From: Brasilonema sennae CENA114
Lineage (GTDB): Bacteria; Cyanobacteriota; Cyanobacteriia; Cyanobacteriales; Nostocaceae
Length of the DNA stretch: 64,000 nt
Direction of reading: 5' to 3'
Assembly (NCBI RefSeq): GCF_006968745.1
Contig: NZ_CP030118.1
Coordinates: forward strand, 4,895,943 to 4,959,942
The position numbers and the translations under genes are program-made. Shown here piece by piece: positions 36,709-45,313 of this stretch (position 1 is its first letter; every line of letters starts with the position of its first letter). The notes below the pieces were generated by a model. It was given only the letters and a program-made list of their open reading frames with translations, searched no databases and was not told the DNA's origin.

Positions 36709-37497
36709 TCAACCGTTCAAAAGCTGAGTACGGGAATTTTTTACAACAATTAGTAACACAAGAACAGCTGCACATGCCAAAGCTAGTATTCTCAAAGTAG
36801 GATTGTTCCACTGTTTGAGAGCAATCGCTACCATTGCCCAAACCACCACTCCTGTATAAGCCACGTCTCGGCGCTGAACAGCTATGAATATAGCAAGTGC
36901 TGCTGCAATTAGCAACATAATAACTGTCCAGACTTCAGCAGAAATTCCCCAGCCGTTCCAGCCCACAAAAGACAGCGCACAAGCCACATTCACGATGGTT
37001 GCGACACTAATCCACGCTAGATAAATACTAATAGGAAAGTGGACGCACCACTTCTTGATACGAGATACAGAATTTGTCCCAATTCCTAATCTTATATATA
37101 TAACAATCAGAGGCAGTAAAATTCCCAGCATAGCTACAACGGAAAGTGAAAAAAGCCGGGAAAGAAACAGATAAACCCAGAGACTTTGAGCAAAGCAAGC
37201 AACTACTAGCAAGTAACCTGTTTTACGTAAATCAAAATCATGTCTCTGGTTTGGTAGAACTTGGTAGATTCCGAAAGCAAACAGACCAAGATAAATCAAT
37301 CCCCAAATTGCAAAAGCGTAATTAGCGGGAATAATTAATACGTTCTTGAACAGAGTATTAGAAATTTCACCAATGCTGAGTCCATTTAACGGAAAGATAT
37401 TCGACAGGACGTTAACTACAAAAGCGCCAACGATCGCAGCCAGGGTAGCAAGCTGTCGCAGAAAATCTTGATGTTCGCTCTTGTTAAACTGCTGCAT
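36709..37497 (-). CDS. TspO/MBR-like tryptophan-rich membrane protein
   Basis: A 262-aa protein with eight predicted helices. PANYAFAIWGLIYLGLFAFG matches the start of the TspO-related family; SLWVYLFLSRLFSLSVVAM, IYLAWISVATIVNVA and WNGWGISAEVW carry the conserved Trp and Asn residues. It is longer than classic TspO (about 160 aa), as in the bacterial tryptophan-rich subgroup with extra C-terminal helices. TspO proteins bind tetrapyrroles and act in stress responses; that role is not shown for this subgroup. Confidence 0.8.
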   Translation of the reverse strand: MQQFNKSEHQDFLRQLATLAAIVGAFVVNVLSNIFPLNGLSIGEISNTLFKNVLIIPANYAFAIWGLIYLGLFAFGIYQVLPNQRHDFDLRKTGYLLVVACFAQSLWVYLFLSRLFSLSVVAMLGILLPLIVIYIRLGIGTNSVSRIKKWCVHFPISIYLAWISVATIVNVACALSFVGWNGWGISAEVWTVIMLLIAAALAIFIAVQRRDVAYTGVVVWAMVAIALKQWNNPTLRILALACAAVLVLLIVVKNSRTQLLNG

Positions 37498-37641
37498 AGG
37501 TCAGATGGCACCATTTATATATGACAACTTATTTCTATTGTGCTTCGTAATCTGTGCAGCGTGATTGTTTCATGAGGCAAAAAATATCTCCAAAAATGAG
37601 TCCCGAACCCTGATGAAACTGTGGTTAATTTTTGGAGACTT

Positions 37642-38613
37642 TTATCTTAAGTATCGATTTTGTGGTTCCAAAGGCACAGATTGCCCATTTATCGTTAGTG
37701 TTGTCGCTTCTACAGTCTGGCCAGAATCATTACGAGTCCCAAATCCCTCCGCTTGGACTTTGTCTCCTACATTCGCGATGCTGTCTAGTTGATGGCTTGC
37801 AGAGCGTGGAAACCTGACAACAGCCCCATTAGAAAGGACAACACCATTAATATTTCCTCGGTATCCCACCAACCAGTTTTGAGCACTTCCTTCTACAGAT
37901 ACATTACCATAGTTGCCAGAGTTGGGCGGTTGAGGGAGTATTGGAGAAGTTTGTGGCATTAAAGTCTGTCCTGTTTGAGGATTGGTGATGCTTCTTGCTC
38001 TAATTTCCTGACCAAAACGGCTGGGAAAACCAGAAGTTCCTGAAACAGTGATTTGAGTTCCTGGGGAAACTGTCGCCATCAAACTATCTCCCATAAAAGG
38101 AGGAAATTTCACCTGTAACCCATTGTTGAGTAACAGTCCATCTGCCTGTCCTTCTGGATTAAAAAGATACTGTTGCACTTCTCCTGTTACATTTGTTATG
38201 TGTTGTCTGTTATGCCTGTGATGTCGGAAGTGCTGTGGTGGAAATCGATTTGGATCTTCATCTGTCGAAAAGCGAGCAGCGTGGAAACGATGTTCTGGGG
38301 AACGCCGAGTGTGTGTAAATTGACTCGTGATCATGTTGTAAACCAAAACACCGAAAAGCATCAGTGCAGCTCCTGCACTACCACTAATGAAAATTAACTT
38401 TAATTTTTGTTGTCGTTCGCGAGCTTGGATTTGCTTTGCTTTAATTTGCTGTACAGCTCGTACAATAAACTCTGGGGGAATTTCTACTTCTGCCCCAGCC
38501 TGTATCAGTTCTTCTAAGGAATAATCCTGACTTTCTTTTGTATACGATTCGGCAGCAAGCGCAAAAACATCCGCAGCAATGTCTCTAGAAATGCGAACTT
38601 TTGAATTATTCAT
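37642..38613 (-). CDS. membrane-anchored protein with two OB-like domains, function unknown
   Basis: A 323-aa protein. A helical cytoplasmic N-terminus (DIAADVFALAAESYTKESQD, YSLEELIQAGAEVEIPPEF) is followed by one membrane helix (LIFISGSAGAALMLFGVLVY) and a His/Arg-rich linker (FPPQHFRHHRHNRQH). Two similar beta-barrel segments come next (VQQYLFNPEGQADGLLLNNG and AQNWLVGYRGNINGVVLSNG). Each has the pattern x-V-x-F-P...G-x-x-V-x-x-x-G, as in small OB-fold repeats. The duplication is visible in sequence. It is divergent from the TetR gene at 38925. Confidence 0.7.
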   Translation of the reverse strand: MNNSKVRISRDIAADVFALAAESYTKESQDYSLEELIQAGAEVEIPPEFIVRAVQQIKAKQIQARERQQKLKLIFISGSAGAALMLFGVLVYNMITSQFTHTRRSPEHRFHAARFSTDEDPNRFPPQHFRHHRHNRQHITNVTGEVQQYLFNPEGQADGLLLNNGLQVKFPPFMGDSLMATVSPGTQITVSGTSGFPSRFGQEIRARSITNPQTGQTLMPQTSPILPQPPNSGNYGNVSVEGSAQNWLVGYRGNINGVVLSNGAVVRFPRSASHQLDSIANVGDKVQAEGFGTRNDSGQTVEATTLTINGQSVPLEPQNRYLR

Positions 38614-38891
38614 TACAATAACTGATTTTGATTGACTAGTTTTATGGATCGCGAAATCTGGATTCTGTGAGATTGGAATTGGTCTGTACTCAATGTTCTT
38701 ATATTAAAAGTTAGAAATGCCACCCAAATGAGACAAAAGTCACGCTCTAACTATTACCAAAGTCATAAATTTGGCTCCAATCTACCCACTTATGCTAGCT
38801 AAAACGAGTTTGTCCCTTTTCCTGGGGAGACTCTGCATTCTTCCTCAAGTCTAAAGCTTGACAAGCCAGAAGCAATGATAGATTATTATAA
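38614..38891. other. divergent promoter region
   Basis: A/T-rich region between the OB-like protein and the TetR operon. No gene is seen; the TetR operator lies at its right end. Confidence 0.4.
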
Positions 38892-38909
38892 ATAACGAAT
38901 GTTCGATAT
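38892..38909. promoter_or_regulatory. probable TetR operator, copy 1
   Basis: ATAACGAATGTTCGATAT, an imperfect palindrome (ATAACG-N6-CGATAT), ends 15 bp before the TetR start codon. The same motif recurs at 40840-40857 inside the operon, so it is likely the self-regulatory site. Confidence 0.6.
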
Positions 38910-38924
38910 AAAATATGTGAAAAA

Positions 38925-39518
38925 ATGCCAAAGATTGTTGACCATGACCAATACCGCAAGGAACTCCTCAGTAAGTGCTTTGATTTATTTGCCCAGAAAG
39001 GCTACTCAGCAATTACCATGCGCCAAATTGCTGAGGGCTTAAGTGTTTCTACTGGAACGCTATATCACTACTTCCCTAGTAAACAGGTGTTATTTGAGCA
39101 ATTAGTGGAAGATATATGTGAGCAAGATGTGTTGATGGCGAAGGCTGAATTGGAAGGAATACAAACTTTACAAGAACGGCTAGAAGCTTTAGGTAAATTT
39201 TTAGCTAAAAACGAAGACTATTATATTAAGTGGATTTATTTACAGGTTGATTTTTGTCAGCATCAAGACTCAAAGGATATGCAGGATAGTGTTGCGTTGA
39301 AACGTGCAACAGAGCGATATGAAAAGGCAGTGTATGATATTTTGGGCATTCAAGATCCAGTGCTTACTTGGTTTATATTGAGTTTGATTGATGGCTTAAT
39401 CTTTGAACGCTTGATGGATAATAAAGCGGTTTCTATTCCTGAACAATTTTCTTTATTAAGCAAGATGCTAACAGCATATTTAGAAAAAAAACTGTCTAAG
39501 AAAACTCATAACAGTTAA
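38925..39518 (+). CDS. TetR family transcriptional regulator
   Basis: A 197-aa repressor-type protein. The N-terminal helix-turn-helix reads FDLFAQKGYSAITMRQIAEG and SVSTGTLYHYFPSKQVLFEQ, classic TetR. The C-terminal ligand domain is all-helical and unassigned. It heads the exporter operon: the HlyD-like gene starts 15 bp after its stop with a strong GGAGGA ribosome site. It likely represses its own operon through the ATAACG-N6-CGTTAT boxes; the inducer may be the exporter's substrate. Confidence 0.92.
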   Translation: MPKIVDHDQYRKELLSKCFDLFAQKGYSAITMRQIAEGLSVSTGTLYHYFPSKQVLFEQLVEDICEQDVLMAKAELEGIQTLQERLEALGKFLAKNEDYYIKWIYLQVDFCQHQDSKDMQDSVALKRATERYEKAVYDILGIQDPVLTWFILSLIDGLIFERLMDNKAVSIPEQFSLLSKMLTAYLEKKLSKKTHNS

Positions 39519-39533
39519 TTTCGGAGGAAGAAT

Positions 39534-40820
39534 ATGACGACTTTCAAAGTATTATCAAAACCTACAAACCGATGGTTAATTGGGCTAATAGTTGCTGGAA
39601 CTGTCATCACGGGTGGAATTATTTCTTATGGCATTTCTCAGTATGGGATGGTGAGTCAAAAACCCGCACCTGTGGAAACGGCTCCTCAAGTAAAAAAAGT
39701 GACAGCATTAGGACGACTCGAACCAGAAGCTGAGGTGATTAAACTGTCTGCACCTTTGGCGTTGGATGGCGATCGCATCACTCAACTACTCGTCAAAGAA
39801 AGTCAACAAGTCAAAGCCGGACAAGTGATAGCAATTCTCGATTCACGAGAGAAACTGCAAGATTCCCTTAGACAAGCACAAGAACAGGTTAAAGTAGCTC
39901 AAACAAAACTCGCACAGGTAAAAGCAGGCGCGAAATCTGGAGAAATCGTTGCTCAAAAAGCAACTGTTGAGCGCTTGCAAGTGCAGTTACAAGGTGATAT
40001 AATTTTTCAAGAGGAAACCATTGCTCGACTACAAGCGCAGTGGGAAGGTGACAGAATAGCGCAAGAGGCAGCAATTCGGAAAATTCAAGCGGAATTCAAC
40101 AATGCTCAAGCTGAGTATAGGCGTTATCAGCAGTTATATGAACAAGGAGCAATTTCTAGTTCCTCATTTGACAGCAAACGCTTGAGTTTAGAAACCTCAC
40201 AACAACAACTCAACGAAGCGAAAGCAATTCTCAACAGAATCAACGCAACTGGTAGCAAACAAGTTCGTGAAGCAAAAGTAGCGCTACAAAGAATTAACGC
40301 GACTGGTGTCAAGCAAATTAGGGAAGCTGACGCCACCCTGAATAAAATTGTTGAAGTTCGTCCCGTGGATGTGCAAGTGGCGCAAGCGGAAGTTGATAAT
40401 GCTGTCGCAGCTGTCAAACGCGCCCAAACTGAGTTGAAACAAGCTTACATCAAAGCACCAACAGCAGGACAGATACTCAAAATTCATACGCGAGTTGGAG
40501 AAAAGATGAGTGACTCTGGCATTCTGGATTTAGCACAAACAAACCAAATGGTTGCTATTGCAGAAGTTTATCAATCTGATATTGGTAAAGTGAAAACCGG
40601 ACAAAAAGCAGTTGTCACAAGTCAAGCTTTCAACGGAGAATTGCGGGGAGTTGTTTCGCTGGTTGGCTTGCAAGTTAATCAACAAAAAGTTTTCAGCAAC
40701 CAGCCTGGAGAAAATCTAGATAAGCGAGTTATTGAAGTGAAGGTTCGCCTCACACCAGAAGATAGCAAGCGAGTTGCAGGTTTAACTAACTTACAAGTTC
40801 AGACACAAATTGAACTGTAA
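39534..40820 (+). CDS. DevB-type membrane fusion protein (HlyD family)
   Basis: A 428-aa periplasmic adaptor of an ABC exporter. One N-terminal helix (WLIGLIVAGTVITGGIISYG) is followed by a lipoyl/barrel half (VTALGRLEPEAEVIKLSAPL). A long coiled-coil hairpin follows (residues ~105-300, many Gln/Ala/Lys heptads), then the second barrel (AYIKAPTAGQILKIHTRVGE, QSDIGKVKTGQKAVV). Such proteins link DevC/DevA to a TolC-type outer-membrane channel; DevBCA exports heterocyst glycolipids in Anabaena. Near-repeats in the hairpin (RINATGSKQVREA / RINATGVKQIREA) suggest an internal duplication. Which cargo this copy handles is unknown. Confidence 0.92.
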   Translation: MTTFKVLSKPTNRWLIGLIVAGTVITGGIISYGISQYGMVSQKPAPVETAPQVKKVTALGRLEPEAEVIKLSAPLALDGDRITQLLVKESQQVKAGQVIAILDSREKLQDSLRQAQEQVKVAQTKLAQVKAGAKSGEIVAQKATVERLQVQLQGDIIFQEETIARLQAQWEGDRIAQEAAIRKIQAEFNNAQAEYRRYQQLYEQGAISSSSFDSKRLSLETSQQQLNEAKAILNRINATGSKQVREAKVALQRINATGVKQIREADATLNKIVEVRPVDVQVAQAEVDNAVAAVKRAQTELKQAYIKAPTAGQILKIHTRVGEKMSDSGILDLAQTNQMVAIAEVYQSDIGKVKTGQKAVVTSQAFNGELRGVVSLVGLQVNQQKVFSNQPGENLDKRVIEVKVRLTPEDSKRVAGLTNLQVQTQIEL

Positions 40821-40839
40821 ATTTTATTTACCAGTAAAT

Positions 40840-40857
40840 ATAACGGATGTTCGTTAT
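40840..40857. promoter_or_regulatory. probable TetR operator, copy 2 (internal)
   Basis: ATAACGGATGTTCGTTAT: exact 6-bp arms ATAACG/CGTTAT and the same N6 core type (nATGTT) as copy 1. It lies 20 bp after the devB-like stop in a 284-bp gap before the DUF2834 gene, suggesting a second regulated promoter for the downstream half. The rest of the gap shows no convincing gene. Confidence 0.6.
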
Positions 40858-41104
40858 AGGTTGGTATGGAAAGAAGGAGATTTCTACAAAATGCTTTGCA
40901 AAACTTCCCGCATTTGGATTCTCAGGAGAACTTATCCCTGGGCGACTTTGACAATTACAGCTTTGAGACTCACGTACTTAAACGGTGTCAAAAGAAACAG
41001 AGAAAAAATTCGTTTTTTAATGGCTTACTTCAAGATTGACTTTGCAAGCGTTCTATCGCTGATGAATGACATGATTTTTTAAACCAACCAAAGAGGGTGT
41101 GAAA

Positions 41105-41470
41105 ATGCTGAAAACTATATACTTAATTCTTTGCATTGTAGGTACTATTTTACCTTACTCACAATTTGTTCCCTTTCTTATAGAAAATGGACTGGATATA
41201 AACCTCTTCTTAGAGCAACTTTTTGTTAACCGAATTTCTGCATTTTTTGGTATGGATTTAATTGTCTCATCATTAGTTTTGTGGGTATTTGTCTATTGGG
41301 AAGGTTCACGTGTGGGAATGAAAAATCTGTGGATTTATATTGCGAGTAATTTGCTTGTTGGTGTTTCGCTGGGACTACCTTTATTTCTGTTAATGAGACA
41401 ACGCAAGCTTGAAGAAACAACAGTGAATAACAAGATTCCCGATTTCTTGAAGAAGTTGTCGGGAATCTAA
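41105..41470 (+). CDS. DUF2834-type small membrane protein
   Basis: About 121 aa from the ATG at 41105 (a GTG two codons earlier is possible). It has three hydrophobic helices: TIYLILCIVGTILPYSQFVP, FFGMDLIVSSLVLWVFVYWE and LWIYIASNLLVGVSLGLPLF. The pattern matches DUF2834. Function is unknown, but its place between devB- and devC-like genes, 20 bp before devC, implies a role with the exporter or its substrate lipid. Confidence 0.75.
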   Translation: MLKTIYLILCIVGTILPYSQFVPFLIENGLDINLFLEQLFVNRISAFFGMDLIVSSLVLWVFVYWEGSRVGMKNLWIYIASNLLVGVSLGLPLFLLMRQRKLEETTVNNKIPDFLKKLSGI

Positions 41471-41490
41471 GCCTTAAGGAGTTTTTTAAA

Positions 41491-42657
41491 ATGTTTGGTA
41501 AATGGCTTCGTAGAACGCCGCTAGCATTGCGACAAGTGATGAAAGAAAAAACTCGTCTAGCAGTAGCAGTGGCAGGTATTGCCTTTGCAGATATGCTGAT
41601 ATTTCTGCAAATGGGGTTTCAAGATGCACTCTTTGACAGTGCGACAAAGCCTCATAGCTTACTTGAGGCAGATTTGGTAATGACAAATCCTCAACTCCAA
41701 ACCCTTTTTTCAGTCAAAAGCTTTTCTCGTGAACGACTTTATCAAGCATTGAGTCATGAAGGCGTTCAGTCGGTGAGTTCTGTTTACATCAGTTTGGGAC
41801 AATGGAAAAATCCAGAAACTCGGATTAACCGCGCCATTTTGATTTGGGGAATTGATCCAGAAGCCCCAGGCTTGAATTTGCCAGAGGTGAAGCAAAATGC
41901 AACACAGTTACAACTCTTGAATAGAGTATTATTTGATCGTGCTGGACGTCCGGAGTATGGGGCTGTTGCTGATGCTGTACAAAAGCATGGAACCCTAGAA
42001 GTAGAACTCAATCGCCAGAATGTTCAAGTCACCGGATTGTTTACTATTGGTAGTTCATTTGCTGCTGATGGTAATGTGATCACGAGTGATTCAACATTTC
42101 TGAAATTGTTTCCCGAACGTCAACCCAATCAGATAGAAGTCGGTTTGATTAAGCTTAAACCTGGTTTTAATCCGACTCAAGTTGAAAAACAGCTTGCTAA
42201 AGAATTATCACCAGATGTACGAGTTTTAACACTAGAAGGTTTTGCAGGGGTAGAAAAGTACTACTGGGAAAGCCAAGGAACGATTGGATTTATTTTTGGA
42301 CTGGGTGTGATTGTGGGGTTTATTGTAGGAATCGTGATTGTGTACCAGATTCTTTACAGTGATGTTTCCGACCATTTACCAGAGTATGCCACGTTGAAGG
42401 CAATGGGATATAGTGACGGCTATCTTTTGGGTGTTTTGTTTCAAGAAGCGTTACTTTTGGCAGCGTTGGGTTATGTGCCTGGATTTTTGATTGCGATCGC
42501 ACTTTACCAGGTCACTTATGCAGCAACTTTGCTACCTATTGCTATGACACTGACTCGTGCAATTACTGTGTTTATCATAACGATAGTCATGTGTACTTTT
42601 TCTGGGGCAGTTGCAATGAGGAAGTTACAATCTGCAGATCCTGCAGATGTATTTTAG
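41491..42657 (+). CDS. DevC-type ABC exporter permease
   Basis: A 388-aa MacB/FtsX-fold permease. An N-terminal helix (RLAVAVAGIAFADMLIFLQM) is followed by a large periplasmic domain (residues ~45-260) and three C-terminal helices (IIVGFIVGIVIVYQILYSDV; LLGVLFQEALLLAALGYVPG; AITVFIITIVMCTFSGAVAM). YATLKAMGYSDGYLLGV is a family hallmark. An AGGAG ribosome site precedes the ATG. It works with the DevA-type ATPase at 43696, from which it is separated by a methyltransferase gene, unlike the usual contiguous devBCA. Confidence 0.93.
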   Translation: MFGKWLRRTPLALRQVMKEKTRLAVAVAGIAFADMLIFLQMGFQDALFDSATKPHSLLEADLVMTNPQLQTLFSVKSFSRERLYQALSHEGVQSVSSVYISLGQWKNPETRINRAILIWGIDPEAPGLNLPEVKQNATQLQLLNRVLFDRAGRPEYGAVADAVQKHGTLEVELNRQNVQVTGLFTIGSSFAADGNVITSDSTFLKLFPERQPNQIEVGLIKLKPGFNPTQVEKQLAKELSPDVRVLTLEGFAGVEKYYWESQGTIGFIFGLGVIVGFIVGIVIVYQILYSDVSDHLPEYATLKAMGYSDGYLLGVLFQEALLLAALGYVPGFLIAIALYQVTYAATLLPIAMTLTRAITVFIITIVMCTFSGAVAMRKLQSADPADVF

Positions 42658-42826
42658 TGAGTAATAAATGATTAAAAAACCGCAGAGAGCGAATTTGCCG
42701 TGTGGATGTTCCTCCCGCAAAGTTCGCGGTGGACGCAGAGTACGCAGAGAAAGAGGAAGGAGAAATAAATTGTGATATAAACGGATTTGATATAAGTGAT
42801 CACACAAATGTCCTGGGAGTATATCA
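42658..42826. repeat. short cyanobacterial repeat between devC and methyltransferase
   Basis: Contains ACGCAGAGTACGCAGAGAAA and CCGCAGAGAGCG units, a well-known dispersed motif, upstream of the methyltransferase start. No gene. Confidence 0.5.
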
Positions 42827-43657
42827 ATGGCAAATGACTCAACAAATGCATGGAACAATGAAACTCGTGATGCGTGGAATACCAACGCTAGTGTGTGGGA
42901 CGCCTGCATGGGTGATGACGGAAACGACTTTCATCAAGTGCTGATTCGTCCTGCAATGGAGAGACTGCTGGAGATAAAACCGGGTAGCCGCATTTTGGAC
43001 ATAGGCTGTGGAACTGGGCTAACAACTCGCAGATTAGCTAGCTTGGGTGCACATGTCGTCGGAATAGATTTTGCCGAAGAGATGATTACTTGTGCCCGCA
43101 AAAGAACTCAACAGCATGAGACATCAATTGAGTATCACGTCCTCGACGCCACAGATGAGACAGCTTTACTTGGGCTGGGGGAAGGTTCCTTTGATGCTGC
43201 TGTATCTGCAATGGTACTCATGGACATGGCAGAAATTGACCCTCTCCTACGGGCACTCACAAAGTTGTTGCGTCCTGGAGGCTGCTTTGTCTTTGCCGTC
43301 ATGCATCCTTGCTTCAATAGTACACATACCAGTATGGCTGCAGAAGTCAAGGACTGTGAAGGTCAACTGGTGAAGGAATACTCAGTCAAAGTATCTGGAT
43401 ACTTACAACCTAGTACTACAAAAGGATTAGCAATTGAAAATCAACCAAAACCGCAATTGTACTTTCATCGACCATTGCACGTTCTGTTAGGTGCAGCATT
43501 CTGTGTTGGGTTTGTACTTGATGGTTTGGAAGAACCTGCTTTTGGGGCTGAACATTCTTCTAATAGTTGCTTTTACAGTTGGTCTAACTTTACTCAAATT
43601 CCACCTGCGCTTGTTGGCAGGTTGAGATTTTCTGATGAATTTTTACGCACATCTTAG
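42827..43657 (+). CDS. class I SAM-dependent methyltransferase
   Basis: A 276-aa methyltransferase with a Rossmann core: motif I ILDIGCGTGLTTRRL, VVGIDFAEEMI, YHVLDATDE and LLRPGGCFVFAVMHP. The start is unusual (TNAWNNETRDAWNTNASVWD). The C-terminal part (YLQPSTTKGLAIENQPKPQL, then FHRPLHVLL) resembles the UbiE/ubiquinone-type group with a cap region. It sits between devC and devA in one strand series, so it may modify the exported compound, or it may be a late insertion: repeat DNA precedes it. The substrate is unknown. Confidence 0.85.
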   Translation: MANDSTNAWNNETRDAWNTNASVWDACMGDDGNDFHQVLIRPAMERLLEIKPGSRILDIGCGTGLTTRRLASLGAHVVGIDFAEEMITCARKRTQQHETSIEYHVLDATDETALLGLGEGSFDAAVSAMVLMDMAEIDPLLRALTKLLRPGGCFVFAVMHPCFNSTHTSMAAEVKDCEGQLVKEYSVKVSGYLQPSTTKGLAIENQPKPQLYFHRPLHVLLGAAFCVGFVLDGLEEPAFGAEHSSNSCFYSWSNFTQIPPALVGRLRFSDEFLRTS

Positions 43658-43695
43658 GTAGTTAGTCAATAATAATAACCTAGAAAAATAAGACT

Positions 43696-44445
43696 ATGAA
43701 AAAAATAACTTCTTCTCATAACCCGATGCATATAGTAACAACTGAACCCGTTATCTCTGCCCAAAATCTGAATCATTACTTTGGTGAAGGTACGCTTCGC
43801 AAACAAGCATTATTTGATATCAACTTAGATATTTACTCTGGGGATATTATCATTATGACTGGACCTTCCGGTTCAGGAAAAACAACTTTGTTAACTCTTA
43901 TGGGAGGACTACGTTCTGCCCAAGAAGGAAGTTTGAAAATTCTAGGACAAGAAATGTGTAGTGCGAGTAAGAAGCAGCTGCGGGACGTTCGCCGTCAAAT
44001 TGGTTATATTTTCCAAGCGCATAACCTCATGACATTTCTAACAGCTAAGGAAAATGTGCGGATGTCGTTAGAGTTGCATGACGAGTTTTTAAATCAGGAT
44101 ATGGACGCTAAAGCTATTAGCATGTTGGAGAGTGTAGGTTTGGGAAATCGTGCAGATTACTATCCAGACAGTTTATCGGGTGGACAAAAGCAAAGAGTGG
44201 CGATCGCCCGCGCCCTCATCAGTCAACCAAAAATAGTTCTAGCAGATGAACCCACAGCAGCACTCGATAAAAAATCTGGGCGTGATGTCGTGGAATTGAT
44301 GCAGAAGTTAGCAAAAGAACAAGGCTGTACAATTTTGCTCGTGACTCATGATAACCGTATTCTTGATATAGCTGATCGCATTATTTATATGGAAGATGGT
44401 CATCTTATTAGCGATGGCGTAGATGCTGCTGCGAAAGTGGGTTAA
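43696..44445 (+). CDS. DevA-type ABC exporter ATPase
   Basis: A 249-aa ABC ATPase. Walker A is GPSGSGKTTLL (56-66), the Q-loop is IFQAHNLMTFL, the signature is DSLSGGQKQRVAIARAL and Walker B is KIVLADEPTAALD, with the switch His in LLVTHDNRI. IYSGDIIIMTGPSGSGKTT and LMGGLRSAQEGSLKILG match the DevA/MacB-like group. It powers the DevC-type permease encoded upstream. The ATG is 38 bp after the methyltransferase stop. Confidence 0.93.
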   Translation: MKKITSSHNPMHIVTTEPVISAQNLNHYFGEGTLRKQALFDINLDIYSGDIIIMTGPSGSGKTTLLTLMGGLRSAQEGSLKILGQEMCSASKKQLRDVRRQIGYIFQAHNLMTFLTAKENVRMSLELHDEFLNQDMDAKAISMLESVGLGNRADYYPDSLSGGQKQRVAIARALISQPKIVLADEPTAALDKKSGRDVVELMQKLAKEQGCTILLVTHDNRILDIADRIIYMEDGHLISDGVDAAAKVG

Positions 44446-44464
44446 AAAATTAATGTCCATTTAA

Positions 44465-44893
44465 ATGAATTTTGATATGCCAGCAAGAGATATCTATCAT
44501 GATGCTGTCAAAAATGCTTTGCTTAAAGACAGCTGGACAATTACAGACGACCCTTTGCATTTAAAATGGGGGCAGAAAGATATGTATGTGGATTTAGGAG
44601 CACAACAACTACTAGCCGCAGAACAGGGAAATAAAAAGATAGCTGTGGAAATTAAAAGTTTTGTGAGTCCCTCAGAAATGCAAGACTTAAAAGATGCTAT
44701 TGGCGGATTTGTCATGTACCGGGCTGTTATTGGGCGTCTTGAACCTGAAAGGACATTGTATTTAGCGGTGCGCGACAATGTATTTACAGCTTTGTTCGAG
44801 GAACCAATTGGTAAACTTTTGATAGAGACAGCAAATCTCTATCTCCTTGTGTTCAATCCTGACAGTGAGACGATTGTGCAATGGATACCTTAG
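44465..44893 (+). CDS. xisH: XisH family protein
   Basis: A 142-aa homologue of XisH, one of the factors that, with XisF and XisI, control excision of the fdxN element in Anabaena heterocysts. The family pattern is clear: MPARDIYHDAVKNALLKDSW, YVDLGAQQLLAAEQGNKKIA, VEIKSFVSPSEMQDLKDAIG. The E-x-K within VEIKSF resembles a PD-(D/E)xK nuclease core. Many copies exist in cyanobacteria away from any excision element, possibly as two-gene modules resembling toxin-antitoxin pairs. It overlaps xisI by 13 bp. Confidence 0.92.
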   Translation: MNFDMPARDIYHDAVKNALLKDSWTITDDPLHLKWGQKDMYVDLGAQQLLAAEQGNKKIAVEIKSFVSPSEMQDLKDAIGGFVMYRAVIGRLEPERTLYLAVRDNVFTALFEEPIGKLLIETANLYLLVFNPDSETIVQWIP

Positions 44894-45216
44894 ATACTTA
44901 TCGACCTATTATTAAAGATGTATTAGTTCCATATACAGAGATTCCTTACTCGCACGGAGACATTCAGTGTAAAACAGTCTTCGATAGTGAAAATGATAGC
45001 TATTTACTCATTACCTTAGGATGGGATGGTGTTAAGCGGATTCACGGTTGTTTAGTCCATATTGATATTATTGATGGTAAGGTTTGGGTGCAACGGGACG
45101 ATACAGAAGATGGCGTTACCTATGAATTAGTAGCTGCAGGAATTCCCAAAGATAAGATTGTGTTGGGATTTCATCCAGCTAATGTTCGTCCCCATACAGG
45201 ATATGCAGTTGCTTGA
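44881..45216 (+). CDS. xisI: XisI family protein
   Basis: A 111-aa partner of XisH, with YRPIIKDVLVPYTEIPYSHG, YLLITLGWDGVKRIHGCLVH and ELVAAGIPKDKIVLGFHPA typical of the family. Its ATG lies inside xisH (13-bp overlap), so the two are translationally coupled. No XisF-type recombinase is in the window, so a role in DNA excision here is doubtful. Confidence 0.92.
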   Translation: MDTLDTYRPIIKDVLVPYTEIPYSHGDIQCKTVFDSENDSYLLITLGWDGVKRIHGCLVHIDIIDGKVWVQRDDTEDGVTYELVAAGIPKDKIVLGFHPANVRPHTGYAVA

Positions 45217-45313
45217 GGTTACGGTTGAAGGTTAGGTTTTTCCAAAATTGACAAATTTCTGGTTCCTGGATATCTGTGCCAAAATAAGTTCAAACTTTTG
45301 TAACTATTAACTA

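Noticed and set aside
40891..41082. A possible 63-aa gene between the devB- and DUF2834-type genes
   Set aside because: No family resemblance, no good ribosome site, and biased composition; the gap is better explained as a second promoter region with a TetR operator.
44465..45216. XisH/XisI as evidence of an excisable fdxN-type element here
   Set aside because: No XisF recombinase or interrupted gene is visible; XisHI pairs are common away from such elements.
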